This document shows, piece by piece, positions 44,691-56,664 of a stretch of 64,000 bases of DNA. This DNA comes from Clavaria fumosa (Eukaryota; Basidiomycota; Agaricomycetes; Agaricales; Clavariaceae). Both the position numbers and the translations under genes were made by a program. The stretch is from assembly GCA_951802425.1 (NCBI GenBank), contig OX637805.1:1364001-1428000 (forward strand). Direction: 5' to 3'. Every line of letters starts with the position of its first letter. Positions within the stretch are counted from its first letter, which is position 1. Under the pieces are notes generated by a model. That model did not search any database. It was not told the origin of the DNA and worked only from the letters and a program-made list of their open reading frames with translations.

Positions 44691-46960
44691 CAGCACCGCC
44701 CACCCCTAGGCGACGTCGCTCACGTCGCCGCCGCCGCTGCCCTCGTTGTTACCGCTGTCGAGAGGGAGAGAGGGGAGTGGGGAGGGAGAAAGAGGGGAGA
44801 GAGAGGGCGAGGGTGCCCCCGCGGCCGCCACACCTATCCCCTCCGTCGTCACCGTCCCTGTCGTCGCCCCCGTCGTCGCTCCTGTCGCCATTGTCGTCAC
44901 TGGGGAGGTGGGAGAAGAGAGACAGGAGGGAGAGAGAGAGGGAGGGCGGAACGCACCAGCCGTCGCCGTCGTCGCCGCCTGTCGCCATCCATCGCCGCTA
45001 GCTAACTTATGCCGCCGCAAGGAGAGGGAGAGAGGGAGAGGGAGGAGAGGGAGGCGCGGGAGAGGGAGGAGGGTGAGGTGAGAGGGATAGGGTACCCTGG
45101 CCGCCGCCGTCACCGTCGTCACATTGCTGTCCAAAATTGAAAAATTGAAAGAAAAAAAAAAAAGCGGACACACCTGGAGAGAGAAGGGGGGAAAGGTGAG
45201 GGTGCAGCCTCCGCCGTCGTCATCGTCGTCGCGCCACTGCTGCCGCTGCCGCTGAAGGAGAGGGAGAGTGAGAGCTACCGACGGCGGCGGTTGCCGTTGT
45301 CGCAGCCGCCGTCGCCTCCGTCACCGTTGTCACGGCCGCCGTCGCCTCCATTGCCGTTGTCGCGGCCACCGTCGCCTCCGTCGCCCTCGTCTCTGTCGCC
45401 GTCGTCTCCGTGGCCGTTGTCGCCTCCACCGTCGCCGCCATGGCCTCCGTCGTCGCTGTCGTCGCCCTGTCGTCGTTCGCCGTCATCGCTTGGGGCAGGG
45501 ATGTGAGGAGAGAGAGGAAAGAGATGGAGAAGATGGAAAGGGAAAGGGAGGACGCACCTCGGGGCAGCGGCGGTGTTCCTGCCGTTGCCGCTGACGTCGA
45601 GAGGAAGAGAGGAGAGGGAGGGAGAGGCGCCATCGTCTGTCGTCGTCCGACGTCGTCCGTTACCTGTAAATAGTGAAATAAAAATAAAAAAGTGAAATGA
45701 AAATGAAAAAGATATGGGGGAGGGCGCACCTGGTAGTTCCCACCCGTCGCCGCCGTTGTCGTCTGGGGAGTGGGAGGGGAGAGAGAGGGGAGGGTAGAGA
45801 GAGGGAGGAGAGAGAGAGGGAGGAGAGGGTGAGGGTGCTCCCACCGCCGCTGCCATTGCTGCCGCTGCTGCTGTTGCCGCCACCGCTGTTGCCGCCGTCG
45901 CCGTCTGGGGGAAAGAAGAGAGGGGGGAGAGAGAAGGAGAGAGGGGGAGAAAGGATACGGCGGCGGGGGCGGCCGCTCTCGCCGTCGTCGCGTCGCTGTC
46001 CGAAAATTAAAAACCAAAAACCTAAACCCAAAAAAAAACAAAAAAAGCAGCGGACGTACCCTCGACGTCGTCGCCATCACCCCCTTTACCCCATCATCAC
46101 CCCCCTTTCCCCATCACTCTCCTTCTCTCGCCTTTCTCCCGTTCCGCCGCCGCCGCCGTCACCAGGGAAAGGGAGAGGGGGCCTAGGGAGAGGCCGAGCC
46201 TGCCGCCGCGAGGAGACGGAGAGCGGGATAGGGAGGTGAGGGAGAAGAAGGTGAGGGAGAAGAAGGTGTTTGAGGAGGGTGAAGTGAGGGAGAGAGGGTA
46301 CCGGCGCTGTCGCCGCCGCCGTCACCATTGTCGCGTCGCTGTCCAAAATGAAAAAATGAAAGAAAAAAAAACGGAAAATACAGCGGATGTACCGGTCCCT
46401 CGACATCGTCGCCGTCACCCACCTATCCCCCTTTCATCTTTCGCCTTACCCTCCTCATCGTTAGTTACGCCGTCGTCGTCTCCCGGAAGGAAAAGGGGCT
46501 GAAAAAGAAAGGCCAAAGGAGAGGCCGAGGGTGCCGCTGCGAGGAGGGAGAAGGGAGAGAGATAGGGTACCGCGTCGGCCACCGTCACCGTCGTCGCACC
46601 GCTGTCCGACAATTAAAAATGAGAAATAAAGAAAATGAAGCAGACTTACCTGTCCCTCGACGTCGTCGCCGTCACCCCCCCTTTCCCCCCTTCTTCTCTC
46701 GCCTTACCGTCGTCGTGGTTGGTTACGCCGCCCTCGCCATCGCCGTCGCCGTCTCCTGGAAGGAAAAAAGGGGCTAAGAAAAAAAAACCCAAATGTAATG
46801 AAATTGTGGTACAATTTCCTTGGTGACCCCTCACAGAGGGTTATTACAAAGTTTGGGAGGGAGGGGAGTAGTGAGTGAGGAGGGGTGAGCGACGTGAAGT
46901 GAGCGAGGGAGGTGGGGGAGACGAAGAGGAGGGGAATAGGGGTGGCAACCGCAAGCCGCG
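44690..46960 (-). repeat. GC-rich CGCCGTCGTC array with intron-like spacers
   Basis: Alternating blocks of CGTCGC/CGCCGTC triplets and purine (GAGAGGG) tracts. On the minus strand, five short AT-rich segments look like introns, each starting GT and ending AG: 45173-45127, 45729-45664, 46059-45996, 46392-46339 and 46649-46602 (47-66 nt). Four of them end GGACAG after a poly-T stretch, and several follow CGTCGAGGGAC. The blocks between would encode Asp/Gly/Arg or Ser/Leu/Pro repeats depending on frame. I cannot tell whether this is a decayed multi-exon gene or a satellite. Frames such as 45220-46080 are compositional. Confidence 0.55.
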
Positions 46961-47730
46961 TTGTGGCCGGCCCAAATGACGACATCACATGACCCCCAAA
47001 ATTTCGAAAATTTCCCTCATTTTCACCCTCACAGCTCAATTACAGCATGTCAAGTCATAGAAATAGTACAGGGGACAGATCTTATAAGGGCCTACAACTT
47101 TGCCACTTGGACCTTGAATGGATTCTTGCTCTGTGTAGATCTAAAAAATGAGGCAGCTGAGTTTGAAATGCCCCCAAGAAGCGAATGGGCTCCCCTGCCT
47201 TTGCAAATGTAGGTCCAATCCTGAAAATATTTAGGGAGCCTAATTATATATGGACCTACCTGCAGACCAAGTCCCATGGGAATCCATATAGTAGGTTGAG
47301 TGACTTAGACTGAATTTCAAGTGGGGAGGGGGGAGATCCATGCGACGTTTTGGAACGTCGGAGTTCGAAATGAGCCCGACGCGGATGGGTTCCCACACCT
47401 GCAGTTCAACTGATAAAATCCTCGGAATATTCAGGGAGGGTCTCCTGATAGGGGCCCATGTACTTATCCAATTTCATCCATTTCCATGCATGGGTTGTGG
47501 AGGGGTAAGGAAATGGTCCCCCTAGCTGAGTTTAAAAGCCCCAAAAAAGGCGATGGGGTTCCCCAGCCTCTGGAAAAACTGGTAAAATCCTAGAAAAAAT
47601 TCATGGACCCTAATGACATGGGGACCTCACCCACAGACCCAGTTTGAAGGGAATCCATGTACTGAAGTGGGGGAGAACCTGAGTTTCAAATGGCTGCTGA
47701 GTCAGAAATTACAAATAAGCACTTTCCCAC
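46961..47730. repeat. ~185-bp diverged noncoding repeats
   Basis: About four diverged units with recurring words GAGTTTNAAA, GCG(A)ATGGG, GGACCTACC..CAGACC.AGT and AATCCAT (for example 47150-47310, 47330-47490, 47510-47690). The unit at 47370-47445 (CGACGCGGATGGGTTCCCAC) is homologous to those at 30900-30935 and, same strand, 38805-38835. Confidence 0.5.
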
Positions 47731-50625
47731 GGTCGTCCTCATTTAATAAGGAGATAAGGAGAAAACAACTTTCTGAATATACAGATCCCAATGCCAATGA
47801 TGTCAGAATTGTAGACCAGTCTTATCTGACCAAAAACTTTAAGGCCAAGTCCAACTCTTCACAAATGTTCATTGATCAGACTGTAACAAGTTTCAATTTA
47901 AAAAATGCTGAGCAACAAAGAGCATTCAGAATCATTGCCAATCATGCTTCAACCCCTCAGTGTGAGCAGTTGAATATGTATCTGGGTGGTATGGGAGGCA
48001 CAGGAAAATCTCAAGTCATTAAGGCACTCATGTCATTTTTCAAGCACAGAAATGAGTCTCATAGATTTGTTGTACTTGCACCAACTGGAACTGCAGCAGC
48101 TCTTCTTGGTGGCTCAACATATCATTCATTCATTTCTTGGAATAAGATCAGGCAATACAAGTGCAAAAAATGAAAGTGTAACTATTTCTCAGCTCAGAGG
48201 AAGGGTTGAAGGTGTTGACTATATATTTTTGGATGAACTTTCAATGCTGTCCTGCCATGATATGTACAAAATTAGCTCTCAGCTGGCCAAGGCCATGAAT
48301 GTGTCCCACTTACCATTTGGTGGTCTTAACATGATATTCTCAGGTGATTTTGCTCAGCTACCTCCTGTTGGTGGTGCATCTCTGTATAGTGGTGGTGTAG
48401 GAACACAACCTGACTCTGGACTAAGACCACATCTTCAGGAATCTGCAATTGGAAAGGCTTTGTGGCATCAAGTAACTACAGTTGTCATCTTGAGAGAGAA
48501 CATGAGACAAAAGACACAGACTCCAGAAGATAAGGCATTAAGGACTGCATTGGTTAATATGAGATATGGTGCCTGTATGCCTGATGACATTAAATTTTTG
48601 AGATCAAGGATTGCTGGAATACAGGCTGGGCAGCCCAAAGTATCATCAAAGTACTTCAGGAATGTGGCAATAATATGTGGAATTCATACCCAAAAAGACA
48701 TGATTAATCAGCTTGGATGTCAAAGATTTGTAGATGAAACAGGCCAAAAGCTCACCAATTTTTACTCCATTGATAGATGGGCTCAAGATTCTGATCAAGT
48801 CAACAGAAGAAAAGGAAAGGTAAAGTCATCTTCTAGACTCAGACATACATCCAATGAGATTAACTTTGATGATCAGCTGGAAATCTGGAAAGTCCGCCCT
48901 GGAGCAACTGAGCATTTTCCAGGCAAGTTATCTCTTTGCATAGGCATGCCCATAATGATTAGAAATAATGATGCTACTGAACTTTGCATCACAAAGGGCC
49001 AGGAAGGATTTGTAGCTGGATGGCAATCAACAGTGGGTCCACATGGCAAGCGAGTGCTTGACACTCTATTTATCAAGCTAGATAATCCCCCTTTGACTGT
49101 CAACATCTCTGGATTACCTGAAAATGTGGTTCCAATTGTGAAAAGCAAGAAAACTATTCAATGCACATTTCCAAGTGCCTTGAGAGCATCTATTGAGAGA
49201 CAACAAGTCTGGGCACTTCCAAACTTTGCAATGACTGCCCATGCTTCTCAAGGAAAGACCAGACCATACAATGTTGTCCATCTGAACAGTTGCAGCAATC
49301 ATATGGCATATTACACTGCATTGTCTTGCAGTGCTAGTGCAGGAGGTACCATAATCATACAAGGGTTTGACCCTAGAGTGATTACAAAAAGTTTCTCTGG
49401 CTATCTCAGACAGGAATTTAGAGAACTAGAACTTCTTGATGAGATTACCAGACTCAGGTATGAAGAAAGGCTTCCTGAACAAATTCAGGGTAGCACAAGA
49501 AGTGCAATTCTTCAGTTGTTTCAACAGTGGAAAGGTGCAGACTATGTTCCAGCCAAAATGGAAGGGCTACTCAGATGGTCAGTTAAGGATCCCCTTGTAT
49601 TAGATTCAGCAATAGATAGTCCATGGCAGATCATAAACAAGCACAAAGGCAGCACTGGATCACCTTTGAGGAAGGACAACACATCATATGTACCTGCAAA
49701 AGGTAGTCAGGCTTTGAAGAGACAACAAATGCATGCTTTTGATGATGTTGATGATGATTCAACTTCTAAAAAGCAAAAGATATCTGCATCATCATCTGCT
49801 ATAAATAATATTGAAAGGCCAACTGGGCTTATTTGGGATGGAGATAACTATAGCTGTGCATATGACTCACTCCTTGTGATATTATATCATATTTGGACTA
49901 AGGATCCTGAAGCCTGGTCAAGACACTTTAGAAGCTTTGGAAATTACTACCTTACTGCTCTGGATAGAGGATTCAAACAGCATCTGGAGGGTTCAGTGTC
50001 TCTTGAAAAAGTCAGGGATGATATTAGATTTGCACTTCATTCTGCAGATCCAATAGCTTATCCCACAGGCCCCAGAGGTGCAAGTGTAGGCAGATTGGCC
50101 TTTGACATGCTCAAAACTGATGATGTTGTTGCATCTTCTGAAATTGTTTGTTCTAATTGCACTTATAAAGAACCTGAACAGGAACATAGACTTGGCTATG
50201 TGATATCACCAGCTGAATCCACCCAGAGCAGTCAATCAACATCTCGGTGGATAAATAACTTGGGTCATGATGTTGCAAAATCCTGTCCAGAGTGCATGTG
50301 TGAGATGAACAAAATCATATGTCACAATGAACCACCCAAGTTATTAATGCTAGAATATCCTGAAAGCAGCATAGAAACCAATCCAAGAATCAAATATGAT
50401 ACTGATGGAGGTGATGTTTATCTCAACCTTAAGGGGATTGTTTATCTTGGAAGCTTTCATTTCACATCTAGATTGATTGAGAGTGATGGAACAATTTGGT
50501 ACCATGATGGAAGGACAACTGGAGCACTATGTGAACCAGATGGAAATGTTGGATTAATGTCAAATGGGCAGCTGAGGTCTTGCAGAGGAAGAGCACTGGT
50601 TATGGCAGTGTATGCACAGGATTGA
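47730..50625 (+). pseudogene. Helitron-1 helicase and C-terminal cysteine-protease-like domain
   Basis: Continuation of Helitron-1 after the insert. SF1 helicase: YLGGMGGTGKSQVIKAL (Walker A), APTGTAAALLGGSTYHSF, IFLDELSML (Walker B), FSGDFAQLPPV, LRENMR and AMTAHASQGKTRP. A 4-nt CATT duplication near 48125 shifts the frame after TYHSF, and the frame is then open for about 820 codons. After the helicase comes an unusual C-terminal domain: IWDGDNYSCAYDSLLVIL (candidate Cys), two CxxC pairs (CSNC, CPEC), and GSFHFTSRLIE followed by IWYHDGR (candidate His), resembling ubiquitin-specific proteases. Function of the fused domain is inferred. Stop at 50625. Confidence 0.85.
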
Positions 50626-50716
50626 ACTACAATTTTTGGGAAGATACATTGTTCTGATGGTTTCTGAAGGCCTCTAAAATATGCAATTATCAAAAGAATG
50701 AAAATGAAATGAAAAA

Positions 50717-52416
50717 ATGAAATGTACAAAAGAACTCGTTCATGCCACACTTGTGATGGCCCACTCCCCCCAAGTTGAAACACAGGACTGCGACAATTGT
50801 GTCGCAAAGGGCTGGCAGTGTGAGCATAGCACCACTGGCAAGTGTCGCCAGTGCACAGAGGACCATGGCAAATATTCCTGGGTCCAAGAATTTCGGTGAT
50901 GGCACATCAAGAATGAATACGGTTGGGATGATGTGCGGGTCAATGAGGCACTGAAGTGCGCCAAAGGATCGGAAATAGTGGGGGTGGCAACTCCGAAGGT
51001 CGCAAGTCAAGTGGGGGCAGGGTACGCTACCCTGCCCATTCCAGGGACTCCTACTTGGCCAACTCGTGGGAAACGAACCAGGGCCCGGTCGCGGTCCCTG
51101 ACACCCAGTCCATCGACAAAAAGGCAAGTCACAAAACTGGTGTCATCAAGGGAGTTGGTGGAGGAGGGAGGGAAGGTTGCAGGGATCTTGGTCCCAAGAG
51201 CCGATCTCAAGAGGGAGCTCACAATGCTCTGACAGCAAGTCGCAGAGCCCACACAGAAGATAGTGTGGGTGCCAACCTTGAGGGGGGTAGAGTTGGAGGT
51301 AGAGTTGGCTATGGTAAAGTGCGATTTGGAGGAGGCATGTAGAAGTGCAAAGGGTGAGTCTTAAATTTTTGTCGCATCCTACAATTTTACTGAACTTGTG
51401 AGTATGTAGGAAAGGGCAAGGAAGCAGAAGGGACGTGGGGGGTTTTATTGAAGATACCCACATCTAAAGTTGTGGACACAAGGGTCGCGGAACTGTTGGT
51501 AAGGGCTGAGGGAGTTGAGAGAGAGTTTGAGGCTCTTCATGGGGAGTGGGAAGGTAAGTATTTGCTTTGTTTTACTGTGTTACAAACTGATTTCCTTCCT
51601 TTCTCAGACCAGGAGGCCAAATTAAGAGAGGCTCACCGTGAGATGAGGGAGTTGCAGAAGGAAAAGGAGGGTAAGTTCAAATTTCGTGAGTATGAAGTGA
51701 GCTAATTTCGCCCATAGAATGGTTGACAATAATGGAAAAGACTCACAATAAATTTGAGGAGGTAAAAGGGATAATGGCGATGGCGAAGAAGGAAAGTGCC
51801 GGTAAGTCATGATTTCGTTTTGCAACATTCCAACTGATCTTTCCATTGTTTTTCTAGATCTAAAGTTTGAATTAGAGGAGGTCCGTTGTAGATTGGAGGA
51901 GGCTGGAGAGTCAGAGCATAGTAAGTTGCACAGTCGTGAGTATAAAACAGACTAATCCATGTTTTGGTAGGATTGTTTGCAACTGTAGAAAGGATGGGAA
52001 GGGAGTTGTTGGCATCGAGGGAGCAGGAGCAAGGTAAGTAGTCACCAATTTCGTATTCTTGACAATGAGTTAACAGTTCGTTTCTAGAGTTGCACAGTAG
52101 GTGTGCAACGATGGTCGGCGAGCTTCGCAAGGCTCGGTTTCGAGGGTGTCGAGGCCTCGAAATGGTCTTCTTCGCATATGAGGACCTCCTGCTGAAATCG
52201 CCACAAGAGCTCCTGCTGTGGGTCGAGAAGTGGGCGGAGCAGGAGCAGCGTCATGTGCGAAGGGAGTTGCTGGATCTTCTGAGGGTGGACCAATGGGGCA
52301 TAGAGTTGAAGGGTCCCAAGGGTGGGGAGGAAGAGAAGGAGGGAGAAGAAAAAGTCACAAGTGTGGAAGGAGAGGCAGAGGGGTTGCGAAAGGGAAAAGA
52401 AAAAGTTCGCAACTAG
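50717..52416 (+). pseudogene. Zn2Cys6-like plus coiled-coil protein with heptad-sized exons
   Basis: Seven exons: 50717-51353, 51410-51553, 51608-51670, 51718-51801, 51858-51920, 51971-52033 and 52088-52416. All six introns (47-56 nt, mostly GTAAGT...TAG) are phase 1. The N-terminus has CX2CX6CX7CX2C (Cys25, 28, 35, 43, 46) with Tyr53 where the sixth Cys of a fungal Zn2Cys6 cluster would be. A Ser/Pro/Arg linker precedes a long Glu/Arg/Leu coiled coil, then WVEKWAEQEQRHVRREL and a charged tail to TAG. Exons 3-6 are 63, 84, 63 and 63 nt, exact multiples of 7 codons. TGA at 50897 and 51230 interrupt exon 1 in frame, both where Arg is plausible. I do not recognise a named family; it may be a multicopy gene. 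Confidence 0.65.
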
Positions 52417-52521
52417 TAGATAGTAAAGTTTGCTTTGTGTTTTGATTATTGCATATATATTCTGTGAATTCCGAAGTGAGAAAGTGAAGAAAAATGAAAG
52501 GGGGGCAAGGAAATTCATTGA

Positions 52522-54353
52522 GTTGCACGAGTTGCATGAGGTTTTTCCAGGTAGGTGGTGTGGAAGTCCTCGAGGAGTTCCTTCGAGCCGGAAAGTGATT
52601 CGATGGGTTCCCATGTGTCATCCTTGGGTCCATAACCTTCCCAACATACGAGGTAGAGCACTTTCCTACCCCTCCTTCGAGAATCCAGTATGTTGGCGAC
52701 TTCGTAGTGTTGTTCACTGTCAATTTCGATAGGGGGTGGAGGTTGCTGTTGTCGCTGGGGAAGGCGTCATTGTAGACCTTCTCAAGTAATGAGACATGGA
52801 AAACGTCGTGAATTCCCTGCATAGTTTTCACTAACTGGAGACGATATGTGTGAGTCGAAACTTTTGCAAGTATGGGGAAAGGTCCAGCTCGTTTCGAGTC
52901 CAGTTTCTTCATTGGTCTCTTTGTCTTCACATTCTGCAAGTCTAACCACACTTTCATTCCTTCTTTCCAATCCGGTGTAACCTCTCTCTTCCTGTCCACA
53001 AAGTGTGAGTAGGCCTTGTTTGCAACCTGGAGTTGATCTCATAGGTGCTGATGAAGCGTCTTGAGATCGGTTGCAACCATGTGGGCTTTGTGCGCAGGTA
53101 TCTCTTTGAGGGAAATCGTGAGTCTTGGGTGGTATCCCTTGTTCACGAAGAACAGGGAGACACCAGTCGTGCTATGGAGGGTGTTGTTGTATATGAACTC
53201 GGCGAGTGGGAGTTGGTAGGTCCAGTTGTCCTGCTGGTAGTTCATATAGATTCGAATGTATTGCTCCAATATTTGATTGACCTGTTTGGTTTGTCCATCG
53301 GTCTCAGGATGGTAGGCTGTGGAAAAATTTGAAGTAATATCCAAAGCCTGACATAACAAAGACCAAAACTTAGAGACAAATAATCTTCCTCTATCTGACA
53401 CTATGTCTGCAGGTAGCCCATGCTTCGAGAAGATGTGGGTGATGAAATGCTGGGCTAGTTCTTTCATGGTATCAGTAGTGTTGGTGGAAATGAAGATCAC
53501 TTGCTTCATAAGTCAGCAGACAACGACAAGGATCGAGTCAAAGGTTGTGGAGAGGGGGAGGGCTTCAATATGGTCCATTGAAATCAAAGACCAAGGGCTT
53601 GAGAAGTCTGTAAGGTTTGTGTCAGACGGGTTTTGCCCTTGCACAGGTATGACAACCATGGACATAGACAGTTATGTCCTTTCAGAGTCCTGGCCAGAAA
53701 AACAACCTATTTATTAGCTGGGTTGTCTTTCTTATACCTGGGTGTCCTCATAGTTTGTGGTTGTGGTTGGAGCATAGGATATCGAATCGGAGGGAGTTGT
53801 GGTCAGGAATGTATATTTTACCATTTCGAAGTAATATTGAGCTGTCAGGCGAGAGTGAGAATGCCTTGTCATGACCTTGAGAGGCGCCTTGTGATTTCTT
53901 TGAGAAGTAGGAGTCGTGAGGGGCATGTCGAATTCACGAAATCAGGGCTTCTTCGTTGAGGATGATGGCTGCTCAAAGTAGTTCCGGCAGTATTGCGACC
54001 TTGTTGTTTTGTGCATTAGTTGCAGGCTGGTCGGACTTCTTTGGGTAGACGTTGGGTCATCGTGTGAGGGCATCTGGCTTCGTGCCTAGCTTTCCTGCTC
54101 AATAATGAATAACATAATTGAAACTGTAAAGGTACTCTGCCCAGTGGGCTTGTCGGCAGCTAAGTTGCTTCATAGTGGTAAAATATCGCAGGTTGTTGTG
54201 GTCTGAAAAGACCTGAATTTGGTATTGCACACCTTCGAGGTATGCTCTCCATTGCTTGAACACATCATGTATTGTGAGGAGCTCTTTGTCATAAATGTCA
54301 TAGTTGAGCTCTGCAGCAATCATCATACATGTGTGGAAAGCAATAGGATGTAG
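52522..54353 (-). pseudogene. Gypsy-C copy 1, 3' part (RNase H, integrase, chromodomain)
   Basis: Minus-strand chromovirus fragment. RNase H end (AELNYDIYDKELLTIHDVFKQW, SDHNNLRYF, 54099-54326), integrase core (ITHIFSKHGLPADIVSDRGRLFVSKF, FSTAYHPETDGQTKQ, 53039-53509), GPY-like linker (VWLDLQNVKTKRPMKKLDSKRAGPF) and chromodomain (YWILEGGVGK-frame neighbours; chromodomain frame ILDSRRRGRKVLYLVCWEGYG at about 52600-52700). Multiple stops and frameshifts. It is a close relative of 59293-64000. The upstream (right) end is cut at 54353, where LTR-B sequence begins. Confidence 0.8.
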
Positions 54354-54504
54354 CCAGTAGTACTGAATGAAATAATTAACTAGACACAGCAGTTAGGTAT
54401 AATTCATAGTGTACTCTTTGCAGCTACAGCTGGACAAGGAATCCTTATGGTCAGTCAACTTGTCAAGTTAACTTGTCAAAGGTAGTACATGGGGGACTAG
54501 TAGA

Positions 54505-55020
54505 CTAGATACAGCTGACAGCTGTGGATCTAGTGGACTAGTTACAGCTACTAGGTGTGGACCTGGTGGACTAGTTGCAGGTGCTAGCTATGGTTCTAGT
54601 GAACTAGTTACAGCTGCTAGCTGTGGGTCCAGTGGACTAGTTACAGCTACCAGTTGTGGATCTAGTGGACTAGGTGCAGCAAGTAGGTGTAGGTCTAGTG
54701 GACTAGTTGCAGCTATTAGCTGTAGATGTAGTGAACTAGTTACAGCTAGTAGCTGTGGGCCTAGTGGACTAGTTGCAGCTACTAGCTGTAGATGTAGTGA
54801 ACTAGTTGCAGCTAGTAGGTGTAGGTCTAGTAGACTAGTTGCAGCTAGTAGTTGTGGACCTAGTGGACTAGTTGCAGCTACTAGCTGTGGGTCTAGTCAA
54901 TTACTAGCTGTAGATCTGGTGAATTAGTTACAGCTACTAGCTGTGGATCTAGTGGACTAGTTGCAGCTAGTTGCTGTGGGTCTGGTAGACTAGTTACAGC
55001 TATTAGCTGTGGATCTAGTC
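54505..55020. repeat. 33-bp minisatellite, left arm (about 16 units)
   Basis: Units of the type CTAGTGGACTAGTTGCAGCT plus AGTAGCTGTGGGC, orientation opposite to the right-arm array. Variants differ at few positions (GTGGGC/GTAGAT, TTGCAG/TTACAG). Confidence 0.8.
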
Positions 55021-56664
55021 AGTCAATGATGTAGATTCCTTGCAATAAACTATTGTAATTACAATAGGTGGCCATTGCGAGAATGACTGAACAAACAATG
55101 GCAAACAAAATATGCTAAAAATAAGAACAAAACTCGAAATTGAGCAGCCCTGTGCCTGGTCCCTCAGGTACAGGTTACCAATCAAGCATAGCTGCTTTTG
55201 GTAAGCTGCTACAACTGTGGGAAAATTTTTGCATGGCTTGCAAAATATGTATTTTTAAACACCAAAAAATTGGCAAAAATCAGGAGATTCCAGATCCGGA
55301 CACCCCACATTTGTATCTGCCCTGGTTCAGTGTCAATTTGCAAAATACACAGAAAATATTCATTTTTCTACAGTTCTGCAGTACTCTGGCTTAAAAATGG
55401 ATAGGAGAGGATACACACACCTACACACACTACCTGTGGACATATGGGGAGGGTGTGGACTAGTTTAACAACTCACCCACCATCTCTGTCACCTCCCTGG
55501 AATCCATTACTAGGAATTAGGGTGTTATTGGCCTGGGAGCATGGCTATTTGTTATATTGCAAATTCCAGCTGTCAGACTACACCTTATGACATCTAATAC
55601 AATCATACAAAAGCCCATAATATTTGGTGCAGAATTACAGATTCCCCATGTCTATTTTCCCAAAATTCTCAAAATCTCTCCCCAGACAGTCCCCTTTGTC
55701 AAATCACATATTCCTGTTGTCTGATAGCTGACAAGGTATGCATGAATACATGTTCAAAGTTTGGTGAAGTTAGGCCAAGTTCTCAGGAAGATAGCCTAGA
55801 ATGTGTCTTTTAGAGGACAGTCTAAAGTGAGAGCAAAGACGAAGGCAAGGATAAGGAAGACCTTGATGGTCCTCCAAAAGACTCATTCTGAGCTATCTTC
55901 TTGAGAACTTGGCCTAACTTCACCAAACTTTGAGCATGTATTCATGCATACCTTGTCAGCCATCAGACAACAGGAATATGTGATTTGACAAAGGGGACTG
56001 TCTGGGGAGAGATTTTGAGAATTTTGGGAAAATAGACATGGGGAATCTGTAATTCTGCACCAAATATTATGGGCTTTTGTATGATTGTATTAGATGTCAT
56101 AAGGTGTAGTTTGACAGCTGGAATTTGCAATATAACAAATAGCCATGCTCCCAGGCCAATAACACCCTAATTCCTAGTAATGGATTCCAGGGAGGTGACA
56201 GAGATGGTGGGTGAGTTGTTAAACTAGTCCACACCCTCCCCATATGTCCACAGGTAGTGTGTGTAGGTGTGTGTATCCTCTCCTATCCATTTTTAAGCCA
56301 GAGTACTGCAGAACTGTAGAAAAATGAATATTTTCTGTGTATTTTGCAAATTGACACTGAACCAGGGCAGATACAAATGTGGGGTGTCCGGATCTGGAAT
56401 CTCCTGATTTTTGCCAATTTTTTGGTGTTTAAAAATACATATTTTGCAAGCCATGCAAAAATTTTCCCACAGTTGTAGCAGCTTACCAAAAGCAGCTATG
56501 CTTGATTGGTAACCTGTACCTGAGGGACCAGGCACAGGGCTGCTCAATTTCGAGTTTTGTTCATATTTTTAGCATATTTTGTTTGCCATTGTTTGTTCAG
56601 TCATTCTCGCAATGGCCACCTATTGTAATTACAATAGTTTATTGCAAGGAATCTACATCATTGA

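Noticed and set aside
44535..47039. Many overlapping ORFs in the GC-rich array
   Set aside because: Open in several frames on both strands because of triplet repeats.
55140..56547. Two identical 84-codon genes on opposite strands
   Set aside because: They are mirror images produced by the palindrome arms, with no recognisable domain.
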